From positions 67,001 to 131,000 of the forward strand of contig JAOPHQ010003978.1 of the NCBI GenBank assembly GCA_030340625.1: a DNA stretch of 64,000 nt, written 5' to 3'. This document shows, one piece after another, positions 36,173 to 48,374 of the stretch. Source of the stretch: Merluccius polli (Eukaryota; Chordata; Actinopteri; Gadiformes; Merlucciidae). Position 1 is the first letter of the stretch; every line of letters begins with the position of its first letter. A program made the position numbers and the translations under genes. The notes beneath the pieces were generated by a model that was given only the letters and a program-made list of their open reading frames with translations, did not search any database and was not told the origin of the DNA.

Positions 36173-36902
36173 GATCAATACTGATCAATACCAAAATCAT
36201 CACATCATTATGTTACGTTATCATGACACCTCATTTCACCACCAACCAATTAATAACAAATATAAAACAAACAAAATAGTAATCTCCAATATCTAAGTAA
36301 CAAATAGGTTACCTTTTCCCACTCAAACACAGGCATTTGAGGCATTTGTCTGTACGAATGCACAATATAACATAAAAAACAACATAACAAACCATATTGA
36401 CGATATTGATTTGCTCCCTGTTACCTAGCTTTATCCGTTTCCATACATTATGTAATTAAAATTTACTTAGTATTAAAAACAAACAAACAGCTAAGATGTA
36501 AAATATATTGCTAAGTGGATTAAAATGTGATAATAAGTAAACATCAAAAGTGCTGCCATTTAACTTGAAAACGCTGTGAAAACACCGCTCCTATGCTATT
36601 TGTTCCCAATGTTTGGAACTATTGAATGTCTCCATGATCCGCCATTGCTCTAAAATAATTTGCCTGATAGTGAACAGAGACGTCACAATTCTGTCTTTCT
36701 ATGGCTCTGGGTTAAGGTAATCATCTTGCGTGCAGTTGTTCACTATGTTTTCAGTTTTCGCAACACCGTTGACTCTCTTGCCCACATGGCTCACGTGACA
36801 CAATTTTAACTCTGAAAACTCGGCGATTGGATGTTTCATGTCGAAGTGCACCGTGGGAGCCGTAGTTAACCAAGAAATTTCCCTCCACGCTTAAAATCCC
36901 TG

Positions 36903-37340
36903 GGTGCTACTGCCGACTGGTGGTATGTAGGCTGTATAGCTACTGAGGCACACAGACAAATCTTCACACACAGTTGCAAATCGCCACATGCATTTGCAGA
37001 TCTCTGCCACAGCAGAAGTGTAGCAAAAGTCATGTGTAAAAAGACAGCCAATTGAGAGTTGTAACTGATGACTTGTCTGTATTTCCAGCTCTTGGAGCAA
37101 AATACTTAAGACTTTTCATTTACAGATCTGTTTTACACATTTATAAATCTGATTACACACACAGATTCTGAATACACATTTGCAATTCCTGTACAAATTC
37201 ACAAATCTCTGTAGCCATTTAGATTCTTTTACACATTTACATTTCTGATTACGCACACACGGATTGAGATACAGTTACCCAACTCTCCACTCACATTTGT
37301 GAATATTTCTGCTACTATAATGCCCCCATACAGAAGCTAA
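36903..37340 (-). repeat. Interspersed repeat, right inverted copy
   Basis: Inverse complement of 28734-29160 with scattered substitutions and small indels: CTGGGTGCTACTGCCGACTG, GGCTGTATAGCTACTGAGGC, TTGAGAGTTGTAACTGATGA and ACTCTCCACTCACATTTGTG all recur. The two copies face each other across 7.7 kb of retroelement and hAT debris. Confidence 0.85.
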
Positions 37341-37387
37341 TGTTATCTTCACTTCTAGTGATCTAAATTACACTCACTGCTGCTATA

Positions 37388-37420
37388 ATATCTATATGAT
37401 ATTATATATCATATAGATAT
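37388..37420. repeat. Perfect 15-bp inverted repeat with 3-nt loop
   Basis: ATATCTATATGATAT, TAT, ATATCATATAGATAT: the arms are exactly complementary. Confidence 0.9.
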
Positions 37421-37456
37421 AAAAAAACAATGTGGTGCTTTATTTGGCTTTGTTTA

Positions 37457-37457
<1 letters not shown>

Positions 37458-37523
<66 letters not shown>
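37458..37523 (+). repeat. (GT)n microsatellite
   Basis: About 62 bp of GT. A short (AC)n lies nearby at 37636-37664. Confidence 0.97.
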
Positions 37524-37531
<8 letters not shown>

Positions 37532-37779
37532 GAAATAAAGACAAGGAGCACTTGTGACGTACAGAATGAGGTGTCAAGAGATAATAGGGGGTTTAATAGA
37601 ACATAGCATTGTGCTATTGTATGTCTTTTTCTCTCTCACTCACACACACACACACACACACACGCATACACACTGAAAGTAGACATCATCGCTTTTGGCT
37701 AATTGTGCTCGAAACACCTTGTCAAAATATGATAGCTGATTTAACAAAAATGTGAGTTATCGCCCGTGCCTTCCTCCTT

Positions 37780-37780
<1 letters not shown>

Positions 37781-37872
<92 letters not shown>
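37781..37872 (+). repeat. (CT)n(CA)n compound microsatellite
   Basis: About 52 bp CT followed by about 40 bp CA. Confidence 0.98.
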
Positions 37873-37873
<1 letters not shown>

Positions 37874-39260
37874 TTTATACATAGACAAATGCCCACATAC
37901 AGGCCCTTGCTTACTGGGAAAAAGGACATGCATTCACGCATGCATACATAGACTTGACATTTGCACACACTCAAACAGACATATTTGGCTAACAAAGCAC
38001 TGCCTTTCAGCCAAGCTAAGAACTGTATGAATAAATCCATAGCAATGAGACACTTAGTCAAAAATTAATGTGTTGGCATTATCGCAACACAATGTGGCTA
38101 ATACGGAAAACAAACAAGTCATGTCATTATTCCTCCACAACTAAAGATTTGTTGAAGAAAATGGAAGTTTAAACCCTTAAAACCGATATAGCATATTTCG
38201 ATCTTTATTTTACTGAAACACATCTGTGCTGGTCTCCAAGTCAGAAGTCGGATGGGTTTGTTTGAAACGTAGGTTGAAGATGGCGATAGCCTATATATTA
38301 TGTACACACGTGAACATAGTTGATACTTGCTCATATTTCTGATGTGATTGCTTCTCAAGGAAAATAAATAGAACCAATAGTACCACAAAAAAACCTAGGC
38401 AAAATCAACAAGCATGTTGCTGCATGTTTTTGCCAATTTCTAAAAAAAAAAAAAAGTGTTGTTACACCACCAACTCTAATATTGACCGTCTGTTTGCTTT
38501 CACGGCTCAGCATCAACTGTAAGTCTGGCTGTTGTTTCAGAGTCAATATTGGCTGTGCCTGTCTGATATTTTCAGTTGGACTTGGATTTAAACCCCCTTG
38601 GACAAATCCTTAGCTTTTAAAGACAACCTGGAACTGTATTCTGGACATATCCCATGCTGGGATGTTGTTCCTTCCTGTGTGAAGTCACACAATATTCAAG
38701 AGGTACAAAAGACACAATTTAAATAAGATTTTAGTTCTTATTGTGAATTACAGTATGTGTAATGAACAGGCAAAGCTTATGTTAAGTTGCTACAAAAACA
38801 TCATGGCAAAAATGAAGATTTCTAAAATATTGTCACATATTTAGCATGGGTTGGATCCATCCAAGCTGTTTTTATTCTCATTTATTACAAACAACAAAGT
38901 ACATTCACTATAGGAACTTGACAAGTTTAGATACCAGTTTAGTTTTTACAATTCTATGGCAATGTTTGCAGGACAGTGGAGAGTCAATGTGCTTCTGTAA
39001 GTTCATTTATTTTCATTTTCAATCATTTGCACTCATTATTATTTATAAATAATTAAAACTTGCCCTATTCTACTGTCCAATTGAGTCAACAACAAGAAAT
39101 GTGGGTACTGTTTCTACCAAAAGCCACTCTTTGGATCATTGAGTTAATTCCCCCTCTAGCCAATAGCAAGTCAGATATGTTTGTAAGTAGGAGTAGCTAT
39201 CTAGAAAACACACCAAATAAAATACATGTTTTGATAAGATCAGAGAAGAAAGGTTTCTAT
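37873..39260. other. Unassigned intergenic sequence
   Basis: No gene or element recognised. One A13 run near 38442. Confidence 0.5.
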
Positions 39261-39269
39261 ATGCATGCA

Positions 39270-39270
<1 letters not shown>

Positions 39271-39303
<33 letters not shown>

Positions 39304-39325
39304 GGTGTGTGTGTTGGTGGGGTGG
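39271..39325 (+). repeat. (TG)n microsatellite, imperfect
   Basis: TG repeat with GG interruptions toward its right end. Confidence 0.95.
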
Positions 39326-39764
39326 GTTGGGGTTTCCTATTTCCCAAAGGAGCAACTACCTCTATATTTACGTTTGATATGTTAAGAAGTAGAGTCTGCA
39401 TGATAAAGCTGGTTGACTCAAAGGACAACAGAACCTGTGCTGTACTCACAGCTTCATGCTATATCAGATGAATACTGTGTTACCATATCATGTGTATGTG
39501 TATCTGCATCATTGCCAAACAATATCTATCCTATGTTTGTGTTAAAATACATGTCCAGTTATGTATGTATCAAAAACATTGAATGTTATGCTTGCACAGT
39601 TCATTGTGATAGCATTAACTGAAGTGTCTTGCAAACCATATTTACATATTTAGACGCAATGTGATGTTCTCCGTATCGCCAGGGCCAGACGACTAATTAG
39701 TTCACTTATGTAAAGCTATGATATCATTGTATGTCATGGTTAAGTAGTACAGTGAGATAATAAT

Positions 39765-39840
39765 GACCTGTACTTGCTCCTGTGACACCCAAATTTCCAA
39801 TCTGGCATCAATAAAGCATTATCGTATCTTATCTTATGAC
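39765..39840 (+). mobile_element. LINE 3' tail
   Basis: ATTTCCAATCTGGCATCAATAAAGCATTATCGTATCTTATCTTATG matches the stereotyped fish LINE tail (ATTTCC...GGATCAATAAAGTATCT repeated), as in RTE/Rex-type elements. Only the tail is present. (Quoted here as parts: ATTTCCAATCTGGC, ATCAATAAAGC, TATCTTATCTT.). Confidence 0.55.
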
Positions 39841-40289
39841 GATTCATGTGAAGGGGCCTGTGAAGAAGGCATTATCAGAATCTCATCTCACCTTATCTTT
39901 TTGCAGTCTTTTTGCCTTCTTACCATCAGGGAGAAAATGTAGGAGGATTAAGACCTGCACTAGTAGTCCAAGGAGCAGTGTTTATCTACAGGAATGGTGA
40001 AATGTTATTGGCAATCTGTATTGGAACAAAGCTATAATATTGAAAACAAAACAATGAACTGCCATGTATCAGTCTATTGTTTTCAGCTCTCATGTCGAAT
40101 TTAAAGTTGAGATCGGCCACTTTTGTATCTCTGTATCTTGAGATGTAATAGTTACATCTCAAGACGTAACTATTAAGCACTAATAAAAACAAGGAATCGA
40201 CTTACTTTGTATTTCTGATTCCTATAGCTATTTTGCACTTTCTTAGAGTTACTCTAATTGTGATTGTATGCTTTGATTGTTCTCAGCCT

Positions 40290-40334
40290 CACTTGTAAAT
40301 CAATTCGGAGGAAAGCGTCTGAATGTCTGCTAAA
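40290..40334 (+). mobile_element. SINE 3' tail
   Basis: CTTGTAAATCAATTCGGAGG and AAAGCGTCTGAATGTCTGCT resemble the conserved 3' domain of fish tRNA-derived SINEs (GTCGCTTTGGATAAAAGCG then TCTGCTAAATG). It is cut off by the Harbinger-like MITE. Confidence 0.5.
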
Positions 40335-41095
40335 GCTGCCTACACACTACATGACTTTCAAAGTCACGACTTTCAAAGTCGTCAGGTCGCTGTGCTGCAC
40401 ACATTACACAACTGTCTGTCTTGTAATCGGTAATCTTGCAATCTTGAAGTCGTTGTGGGTTTCACACTACATGACTGATTGGCGACAGGGGGTCACACAT
40501 TACAAGGTGGGAGGAATCCCTAACAAGTCTGTCTGGTCTCCAAACTTCATTTTGTGTGCGCTGATTTGCAGCGAAAAGACAAGGAAGAAAAAGAATAGAA
40601 TACAGAGGCAAAAATGGTTGAGGAGACTCACGCAGCAAGGATTGTCTGTTTTGCAGAGAGCGTTTGCAATGGAAATGTAGGTAGCTGCCTGCTCGTATTG
40701 TAGCTTGTCAAGGACATGTCTGTGCTTTGTTTTTGGTACAAATAACTGAAAAGCTTGTGCTAATTAATTCTGATACACTGATAAAATATATTATTGTGCT
40801 ACGACTCCTCCCCATGGTGTTCCTCCCGCCCATGTCTTGTGCTCATTGGCTTTCACTCCACAGGATTGGACTCCCCAACAGGTCCAGATATTTAACCTGC
40901 TAGATATCTCAGAGGCCTCTGCGGCGCATCGACAAGCCTCTCAGATCGCATCGCCAGCAGTTCACACGACACGATCATCACTCACAGGAGCGCGCTACGA
41001 TTGGTTTCTGAGCTGGGGTTTTATCTTCGATTTCCAAAAAATCATTGGCGAGTGGAAATTCAGGCTAAAATCATGTAGTGTGAACTTGGCATACG
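40335..41095 (+). mobile_element. Harbinger-like non-autonomous element
   Basis: The left end TACACACTACATGACTTT and the complement of the right end TTCACACTACATGATTTT form terminal inverted repeats. Further copies of CACACTACATGACTGA and CACACATTACA lie inside. A short frame at about 40560-40680 reads EKTRKKKNRIQRQKWLRRL then GLSVLQRAFAMEM, resembling the basic N-terminal region of PIF/Harbinger transposases before the nuclease domain. The catalytic part is missing. The exact ends and the 3-bp target duplication are not resolved. Confidence 0.6.
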
Positions 41096-42480
41096 TTGCT
41101 GAAGGCTGTTGCACACTAAAGTTCAAGTGTAGAGTGCAAGCAGAAGCAGAACTTTTTTGCGCCCTTGTCTTTAAACTACAAGTGTAGGCCTATGCCTAAA
41201 GTATGCAATTATTGTACCAAGTATGATTGATAATTGCCAATTGATCAGATTAATTTGACTATGCTGCATATTATCGATTTAAGTCATGTCATGATATTGT
41301 ATATAAAATGATCACTAAACAGCAGTGCGACAAATGGCAGATCAAGCATTGTTAGAGAATATGGTGTGGGCTGCAGGCAGCATAAGTAGGAAATGTGTTT
41401 TCTGACAATGCACCAACTTTTTGGCAGTGTCCAAGTCCTCTCCACCCTCAGGTTTTTGGCTACTGGCATGTTTCAGTGAAAGTTAGGATATAGAGCTGCC
41501 ATTTCCCAGCCCTCGCTAAGCCGTTTAATGCCTGCAGTCCTTGACAGTATCATTACCTAAGGCACACAGTACATTCAGTTTCCATCGCTGCACAACAGAC
41601 CGATATAAACTGCATCACGTGAACAGAAAGGAAAACCCCTCTCCAATGTGCATCTCTCAAGGACTTGGCTCAGGCTCCCTCCTTTCCCCACCAGCTCAGC
41701 CAGTGTCGTGCTTATAAGGGGCCACTATTTTATAGCACTTAATTTTAGGTTGACTTGATTTTTCGCTCCCATGCTATATTGTTTAGTTCAGAAGGGAACC
41801 CGGGAGAGAATGTCCCAAAAAGTATCCTCTATTTTGATTAAACTTCTGTCACATGAATTTCAATCTCACTCTTTGATACATTTTATGTTCATTATTGTTC
41901 AATATTTTCTTTTGATTTTCCTGTTCATTCTTCCATTCCATCAACAATTTCATCATCATTTTGTCATATTCATATGTCAGCACAAGGATTTAGGACGGCC
42001 GGTTTGATCAAGGAATATTGTGTACCGGTGTACACATGATGGGCATAAGAACACTTCATAAATCCCAACTTTTTAGTTCCTAAATGTCATGCGTACAATA
42101 GGATTTAGAACTTTTTCTATGAACTGTTCATAAAAAAGCATGTGTGCACGTCCTCTCATTGATACACATGGGGGTGCATTGAAACCGTTTTTGCAAAGAT
42201 TTTTTTTTTGTCCGCCATCTGTTTCCACTGTCTGCTTTGTGCACTAGTGGGAAATAGGTGTAAATGCAAATGTAAAAATTGGCAGCATGTAGGCTATTTA
42301 TGCACATACTTTGTTTGTATATAAACATGGCATTTACATCATTGTTGGCTATTATGGTCATACAAAGTGTTTACTTGTACAATTGTACAGGCCTTGTTAA
42401 TAAAGCATAATAACAGTCGATTACTAATTTGATGCTGAACTAAAAAAATCCCAATAGTAGCAAATGTAGTATTTTGCAAA
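41096..42480. other. Intergenic sequence with a candidate conserved stretch
   Basis: No genes. The segment 41320-41580 is unique, mixed-composition sequence with GCTGCCATTTCCCAGCCCTC and CGTTTAATGCCTGCAGTCC, and could be a conserved non-coding element. Nothing else recognised. Confidence 0.3.
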
Positions 42481-42486
42481 ATCTTT

Positions 42487-42605
42487 TCAGAAAGTCTTTT
42501 CAGAGCTTGGAAATGGGCATGGTGTGAGATCTATGGCCAGTCTTAGTAATAGCTTAGCTGCAGAATGTTGTACAAGCTGAAGACGTTGGGCAATGTTCTC
42601 AGTCG
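42487..42605 (-). pseudogene. L2-like LINE reverse transcriptase scrap
   Basis: The minus strand reads AQRLQLVQHSAAKLLLR, the stereotyped L2/Rex1-type motif that follows the RT core. Only about 30 residues are recognisable. Confidence 0.5.
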
Positions 42606-42616
42606 AAAGCTGTCTC

Positions 42617-42692
42617 CTAGTAAGATGGTGTACTATGGGGCGTCCCCACAGTACACCATCTTGGACCTCTGCCTCTGTGGCAGAGGTCCATT
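42617..42692. repeat. Two adjacent hairpins
   Basis: AAGATGGTGTACTATGGGG pairs with the following CCCCACAGTACACCATCTT (one mismatch). It is immediately followed by GACCTCTGCC, TCTGT, GGCAGAGGTC, a perfect 10-bp stem. Function unknown. Confidence 0.85.
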
Positions 42693-42931
42693 GGAGCAAC
42701 GAGGTGTACAGGTAGCGGTAGGCAGGGCTGCTGGGACAAGGTGTGGGCGACATGTAGGGGGCTCTGGTGAGGGCTCCCTCTCCAGCAGTCGGTACCTGTT
42801 TTGGGATAGAATATCATCCAGAGGTTGGAGCAGGGGAAAAGATAGTAGACGGGTCACAGACTTGGATTTTGCACCCAGCCGTTCTGCATAGTTTGTTTCA
42901 ATAGGTGCCGAAGTGGTGAGAGGAGGGCCAA

Positions 42932-44180
42932 GTCAAGTCAATTTTATTTGAATAGCCCTTAATCACAGTAAGAGTCCCAAAGGGCTTCACAGACCACACC
43001 TTTTATGACACCTCCTAACCCCAGCCCCCCAAAGGGTAAGAAAATGGGGGCCATAAGTGAAACACATAGTATTACAGCAGGCATTTAAAGAAGTACAAAG
43101 AATAGGAAATGAATGTTGTCCATGGTGATGAGGTGCTGGCTGGTGCTGGCTGGTAGCCGTCCAGTGCAGTGGCCGGATGTCCAGTCATGATCGCAGCAAC
43201 ACCCTATGACAGAGACAACATTGTGGTTAGATGAGGCTGGCAAAACACACACTCACACACACACACACACACACACCCTCAATCTAGTACCCCTCGGCAG
43301 CAGGGGTAGGCTAGTGCTGGCTAACAGGTAAATTTAGCTGTAATGAGAGCTGAGAGACACTCCTAGGAGCCAAATGAGCAAGAAAAGAGGTAGGTTTTTA
43401 GTTTGGATTTGAATTTATTAACAAAGTCAGCTTCCCTGATTACAGGTGATTGATTGATAGAAGGATAATGTGGTCAAATCTTCTGGTTCTAGTTAGGAGT
43501 TGGGCAGCAGAATTCTGTACAAGCTGGAGGCTTATCGTAGCAGAGTTGGGTAAACCAGAGAAAAATGCATTACAGTAATTTAACCTAGATGATATAAATG
43601 CGTGGATGATGCAGATAGCATTGGTCTAATTTTTGCAATATTTCTAAGATGAAAGAATGCAGTTCTGGTAATACTTTTTACATGCTGATCAAAAGAAAGC
43701 ATCGAACAAGACACCAACGTTTTTGACACATGAACTTTGAGAGATAGTAGAGTCCTCAAAATGCAGTGTGACATCTTCAAAATGTGTTCGTTGTTGCTTT
43801 TCTGTGTTAAGCTGCAAGTAGTTTTGGGACATCCATCTTTTAATTGCAGTCAAGCAGGATTCAACCGGGATCTGGGAGGATTCATTTGATCCAATAGGAA
43901 TGTAGATTTGAGTGTCATTGGCAAAGCAGGGAAATCAGCCATAGCAGTGAAAGTTCCTGGTCACAGGAGTATAATCTTGTTACACTCATTCCATGGAGCT
44001 GCTCCTGAAGCGGCAACGAGGGAGTCCAAAAGTTGTTCATCCTCTCTGATGCCGTGTAGGGTCGTAATTCTGCCTACTAGCTCTGAGATCTTCTGCGAAA
44101 AACTTAACTCAGCGCAGGCAGCCAGTATGGGAGATCGGAGAAGGCATGGCTCGGTAACAGATGAAGCAGAACACACCAAA
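42932..44180 (-). pseudogene. L2/CR1-clade LINE fragment with 3' end
   Basis: Read on the minus strand. RT-flanking motifs lie at about 43780-43600 (FDQHVKSITRTAFFHLRNIA, KIRPMLS). After a one-base shift come IHAFISSRLNYCNAFFSGLP and LQLVQNSAAQLLTRTRRFDH at about 43620-43460. These are diagnostic of L2-like LINEs. A 3' untranslated region of about 500 bp follows and ends AATAAAATTGACTTGACTTG at about 42932-42955, a usual fish LINE tail. Further upstream (44179-43961) a frame contains KISELVGRITTLHGIRED, a short coiled-coil-like stretch that may be element-derived. 5'-truncated and frameshifted. Confidence 0.75.
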
Positions 44181-46130
44181 TAGCCAGCCGAGCAGTGCAG
44201 ATAGTTGGACGAAATCTAGCTGATCCAAGTGTTTTTAGCCGTGTGGTTAACAGGTGGATAAGCTAACAGCTGATGGGCGAACTAGTAGGCGAATGGCATG
44301 TAAACCATGCAGTCGGAACAAAACCTGGGAAGGCATTTCAATATAAAGTCCATTAGTCCACGGATGCCAGAGGAAAATCCCCAAATTGTGCAGAAAGTAG
44401 GTGCCCGACAGTGCTGTAGACGGAACCCAGATTTATTTTAGTAAATTATTTTAGTCAAAATGATCCTCAAAGACAGTGGAATACAAAGTCCTACAGCAGG
44501 GAGGCAGTAGTTTGCCCCTCAGACTAAAGAACGTGGTCCTTGTTCTGCTCCAGGACCTGGGGGAGACATTCTTCTTCTTTACAAAAAGGAAACCAGACCT
44601 GGTGAGGTGTGCTTTGTGTATGTGTCATATTACTTATGCAAGTATGTTATTTTATATGTATTGTACTCTCGATAACTTTTAATATGCTGCTTTTGTGGAT
44701 GGTTGAATGAATTAAAACCTAGAATTCAATGTTGAACGCCCTGTCACATTAAAAAAGTCAAAACTTGGTCCTTGTAGAACACAACCTTGGTCATAGTGAA
44801 CCAATGTCATAACATCTCAAAAGGAGACGTTCTTTCTTTGTGTGTGTGTGTGTGTTTTATTTCGAATGATGAAAACCTTAAAATACCTTGAATTTAAAAA
44901 CGTTGGGAGGTAAAATACGTCTGTATGTGCGTGTGTGTGTGTGCACAAGGTGTGTGTATGCATGGTGTGTGTGTGTGTGTTTTGAATAGGGGGATGAACA
45001 GCTTGTTACTCTGACATGGCAAGACTGTTGCAGTGAAATGCATGATGGTATTCTTTGATGAGCGGGAAGACTTTGAATAAACATGATTGATCTTGACTTT
45101 CCCTACTGTGCGTGTGTGTGTGTGTGTGTGTAACATGCCGGCCTTTTTTCTTCTGTGCTCACTGAAGCCGTTTATTGAAGCTCCCTGAATCACTCTCCTT
45201 TCGCTTTTCAAATATTCTGTCCATCTGTAGCTCCCTCTCCGCCGCCTCTGTTTTTTTTCCTTTACTCCCCTGCTGACCTTAAGGGTATTTCTTTCACTTT
45301 CTTGCATGGAATATATTTTACTTCCCTATCCCTAAATCCTTCCACTTTTACTTTCTCTGCACTTGGCACCATAGCATCTCAGAAATAACTTGAAGTGCCA
45401 GTGCACCCAAAATCATGTTTTTGTTTTAAACGCCTTAGTATGTCTTCTATGATCTTGAGCATAGTAATATATGTCCATTTTGTTACTGTTACTAAAATAA
45501 TAGCATAATTCAGGAAAAAAATGGTGTAAAGTCCTATGTTTTTGCTAGTCTCTGGCAATCACTTTGTGAACATTCCACTCTGCTCTGAACTCAGGTACCG
45601 TTCTTTTCGTGATGACAAAGTGCCTTTTTGGAGACACTTTGATGAAGGAGCCACTTGTGGATGTGTGGAGCTCCGTCTGGGCAGCGGTTAATGTTGTTTG
45701 CATCCAGGAGAGGGTTATGCTTCTCGGACACTTGTACTACAACGGCATACATTTCAAATACTTTGTTCATTATAAGGCTTGTACTCAAAGACATGTACAA
45801 GCTTTAAAAAAGTAGGCTCACAAAGTTGGCATGAGCCATAACCATGGGGATAATACCTCCCCTCTCTTCCTCGAACTCAGCACAAAACACATTTTTCTTT
45901 AAATCTCAGTGTTCAAATTCCAGCTGAAACAGGAGGTTCACTTACACTTAATCAGAATGCAACAATTTCATTTAATCTTAAAAAGAACAATGTTACATGG
46001 CATTACATGCTGTTACTGTTTTTTTCCTTGCTGTTCCTTTTTAGTCAATCTCTTATCTCCCACTGTTTTATCATGAGGAGTCAGTAAGGAAAACGCTCAC
46101 ACAGCCATCTATAGCACCTACAGTTGGGCC
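44181..46130. other. Unassigned intergenic sequence with small (GT)n tracts
   Basis: Short GT runs at 44838-44856, 44928-44942, 44965-44980 and 45108-45132. No gene recognised. Confidence 0.5.
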
Positions 46131-46159
46131 GCTGATGATTTTCTATGGGGGCCTGGTGA

Positions 46160-46340
46160 GGTTTTGAGTAGAAGTGGTGCCCCCTCCCACTGTGCAGCCA
46201 AATCCAATGTGATTATCTACATATTGCTCCCACTGCGACTTGAACTCGCCTTGATTCTGCTGATGTGTGACCCCGCTGAGCTGTGATCACCGCAGGGCCT
46301 GATGGCTGCCAAACACACTAAAGGTGTATCCACATTGTAA
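46160..46340. other. Candidate conserved non-coding element
   Basis: Unique balanced-composition sequence including CAAATCCAATGTGATTATCT and GAGCTGTGATCACCGCAGGG. Appearance only; no coding. Confidence 0.25.
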
Positions 46341-46489
46341 AGTGACCGCACATCTGTGGTGTTCCCTAAATTTCAATCCAATTCATTTGGTTGCAATTGC
46401 AGTACAGTGAGACCATGCAGGTAAACCTTGAAAGGGTGGGTGATAGCAATGAAACACAACGACCATAGTCTGCCCTGAGGCCAGGCTAG

Positions 46490-46570
46490 AAGGGTTCTGG
46501 GTTTGATCCCCAATGCCCACAGTCCCCCTTACATGGGAGCAGCAGGATAGGCAAGTGTTTAAGTCCAGGA
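46490..46570 (+). mobile_element. tRNA-derived SINE fragment
   Basis: AGAAGGGTTCTGGGTTTGATCCCC contains a B-box-like GGTTTGATCCC as found in the common fish SINE ending GAAGGTTCTGGGTTCGA. The A-box half is degenerate. (Key part: GGGTTCTGGGTTTGATCCCC.). Confidence 0.5.
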
Positions 46571-47340
46571 AAAACTCCCTGCAGACGTTGGCTACCTAAT
46601 GAAATGTCTCTTCTCCTTAATAGTAGAATAAGTAAGTCTCATTTTCTCCATCTATGTCTCTACCTCTTTCTTTTCTATTTGTCTTTGTGTTTGTGTCTCC
46701 CTTCTCCGAGGAGCAGGTGAGTTTCTCCACCTGCTCTCCAGATGTCTTCAGTGGGTTTCCTCCAAACATACTACCAGTTGTCTTCTCCTCCTCACCAGCT
46801 ACATCTTGTCATATCATCTCCCCTCCGGTATGTAGGACTCTGAACCCTTAATGCATCAACATTTAATGAGCTGCCGTCCAACTTGCGGTTGGTGCTCGGG
46901 TTTGCCACAGCAGCTCAACACAGGAAGGTCAGCTCAGATCAGCTCAGCTCAGATCAGGGCTGCTGGCACTTGCAAGTAGTATGGTACATACTACTTCAAG
47001 CTTAGCTGTTTACAACACAATACAGATAAAATGAGCATGCTGAAACATAGTAGATAAAGGGGAAAGCCACCGTCTGCTATTTTCTAAAATATTTGTATAT
47101 TTTCTAACAATTTGCAACATCAAAAAGGATCCTAGTCAAGAATTAAATGCAGATTGTGCTGGGAAAGAAGCCATGCAGCGGTTATTCAGATGTCACCTTC
47201 TCTAGTCGATGTACTTATAAATAAAACAGCCTCATCTCAGTCAGATGATGCAAAAATGGAACTGACCTTTTGCATCACCAATTACATTTTATTCCATTAA
47301 ATAATGACGTTCTCTTGAGAGTTACAATTAGACACTTTGT

Positions 47341-47485
47341 GGTATATCAGGAAATACTCTCTTAGGGGTATATATGGAAATATACTCTCTTAGTGGTATA
47401 TAAGGAAATACTCTCTTAGTGGTATATAAGGAAATAGACTAGTTGTGGTAAATAAGGAAATAGACTCTTAGTGGTATAAGGAAGA
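47341..47485 (+). repeat. 26-bp minisatellite, about 5.5 copies
   Basis: The unit GGTATATAAGGAAATACTCT plus CTTAGT repeats head to tail with point changes. The third unit is the cleanest, the fourth and fifth have AGACTAGTTGT/AGACTCTTAGT endings, and the last is partial. Confidence 0.9.
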
Positions 47486-48374
47486 ATAAAGCAAGGGTTA
47501 TAACCCATGCACCACGCTAAACCAATTTCCCCTAAATTCCCTCAATCTTCGCATCCAATAACAGATTTTCATATACCTGTAGGTTGTCAAGCAGTCAATG
47601 CATTGAAAGCCTTAAAAGACAATGTTAGAAAAAAACATTATAATGAGAAAATGGTAAAGGTGACTGAGGAAAATCTCAGTAGAATAATCCAATATTACTC
47701 CATATGACACTTCAATTGTGATATATTACAGGTAACAGATAAGACATTCAAAGGTTATTGCCCTCCTGCTATCCTTTATATGATGAGTTCATATGGACGT
47801 GTCCTGTATTGTTCAGAAAACAAAGCAACAGCCAGTCAAGAAGACTACTTTTCACATTCAGAGATTTAAACATTCACATTGACACACTCACATTAGGAGC
47901 CAATCAGCACCCAGTCATTAGTAGTGTCACTTCCTTCTCTTCTTTGTCTATATTTTCACTAGTTCACTGCTCCTTATTCGTGTTTTTACTTAATAGTGAC
48001 ATTGGTCTATCTATAAAGACAAAGTATTTTTCAGGGTTGAAAGGATTTCCAAAATGTATTTAGGGAAATACCATTTTTAATGTATATTACAACAATATAC
48101 AACAAGATACAACAAATACAAATACAAGAAGTAAAAGACAAATTGGCAGAGAGCAATAGTATTATATTGGACCTATCAACATCATTTTAACAATTGAAAA
48201 TCCAGTCAAGAATCGGTGACTTTCACCTGTCATTGTGGCTCATTTGATATGTTTTAGTGGCATAGCATTTTGAGAGCCGAGATGATTTTTGGTTTAAGCC
48301 AGAGATCTGTTAAATGTGAACAAAAGAAAGCTATTAAAAAGGTTTAGGTATTGCCTCAGATGGACTGCATCGAC

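Noticed and set aside
46690..46730. Possible microexon GAGCAG between a pyrimidine tract ending CCGAG and GTGAGT
   Set aside because: A six-base exon with consensus-like edges arises easily by chance, and there is no neighbouring exon to join.
47341..47485. CRISPR-like array
   Set aside because: Units abut directly without unique spacers, and the window is clearly vertebrate; it is a minisatellite.
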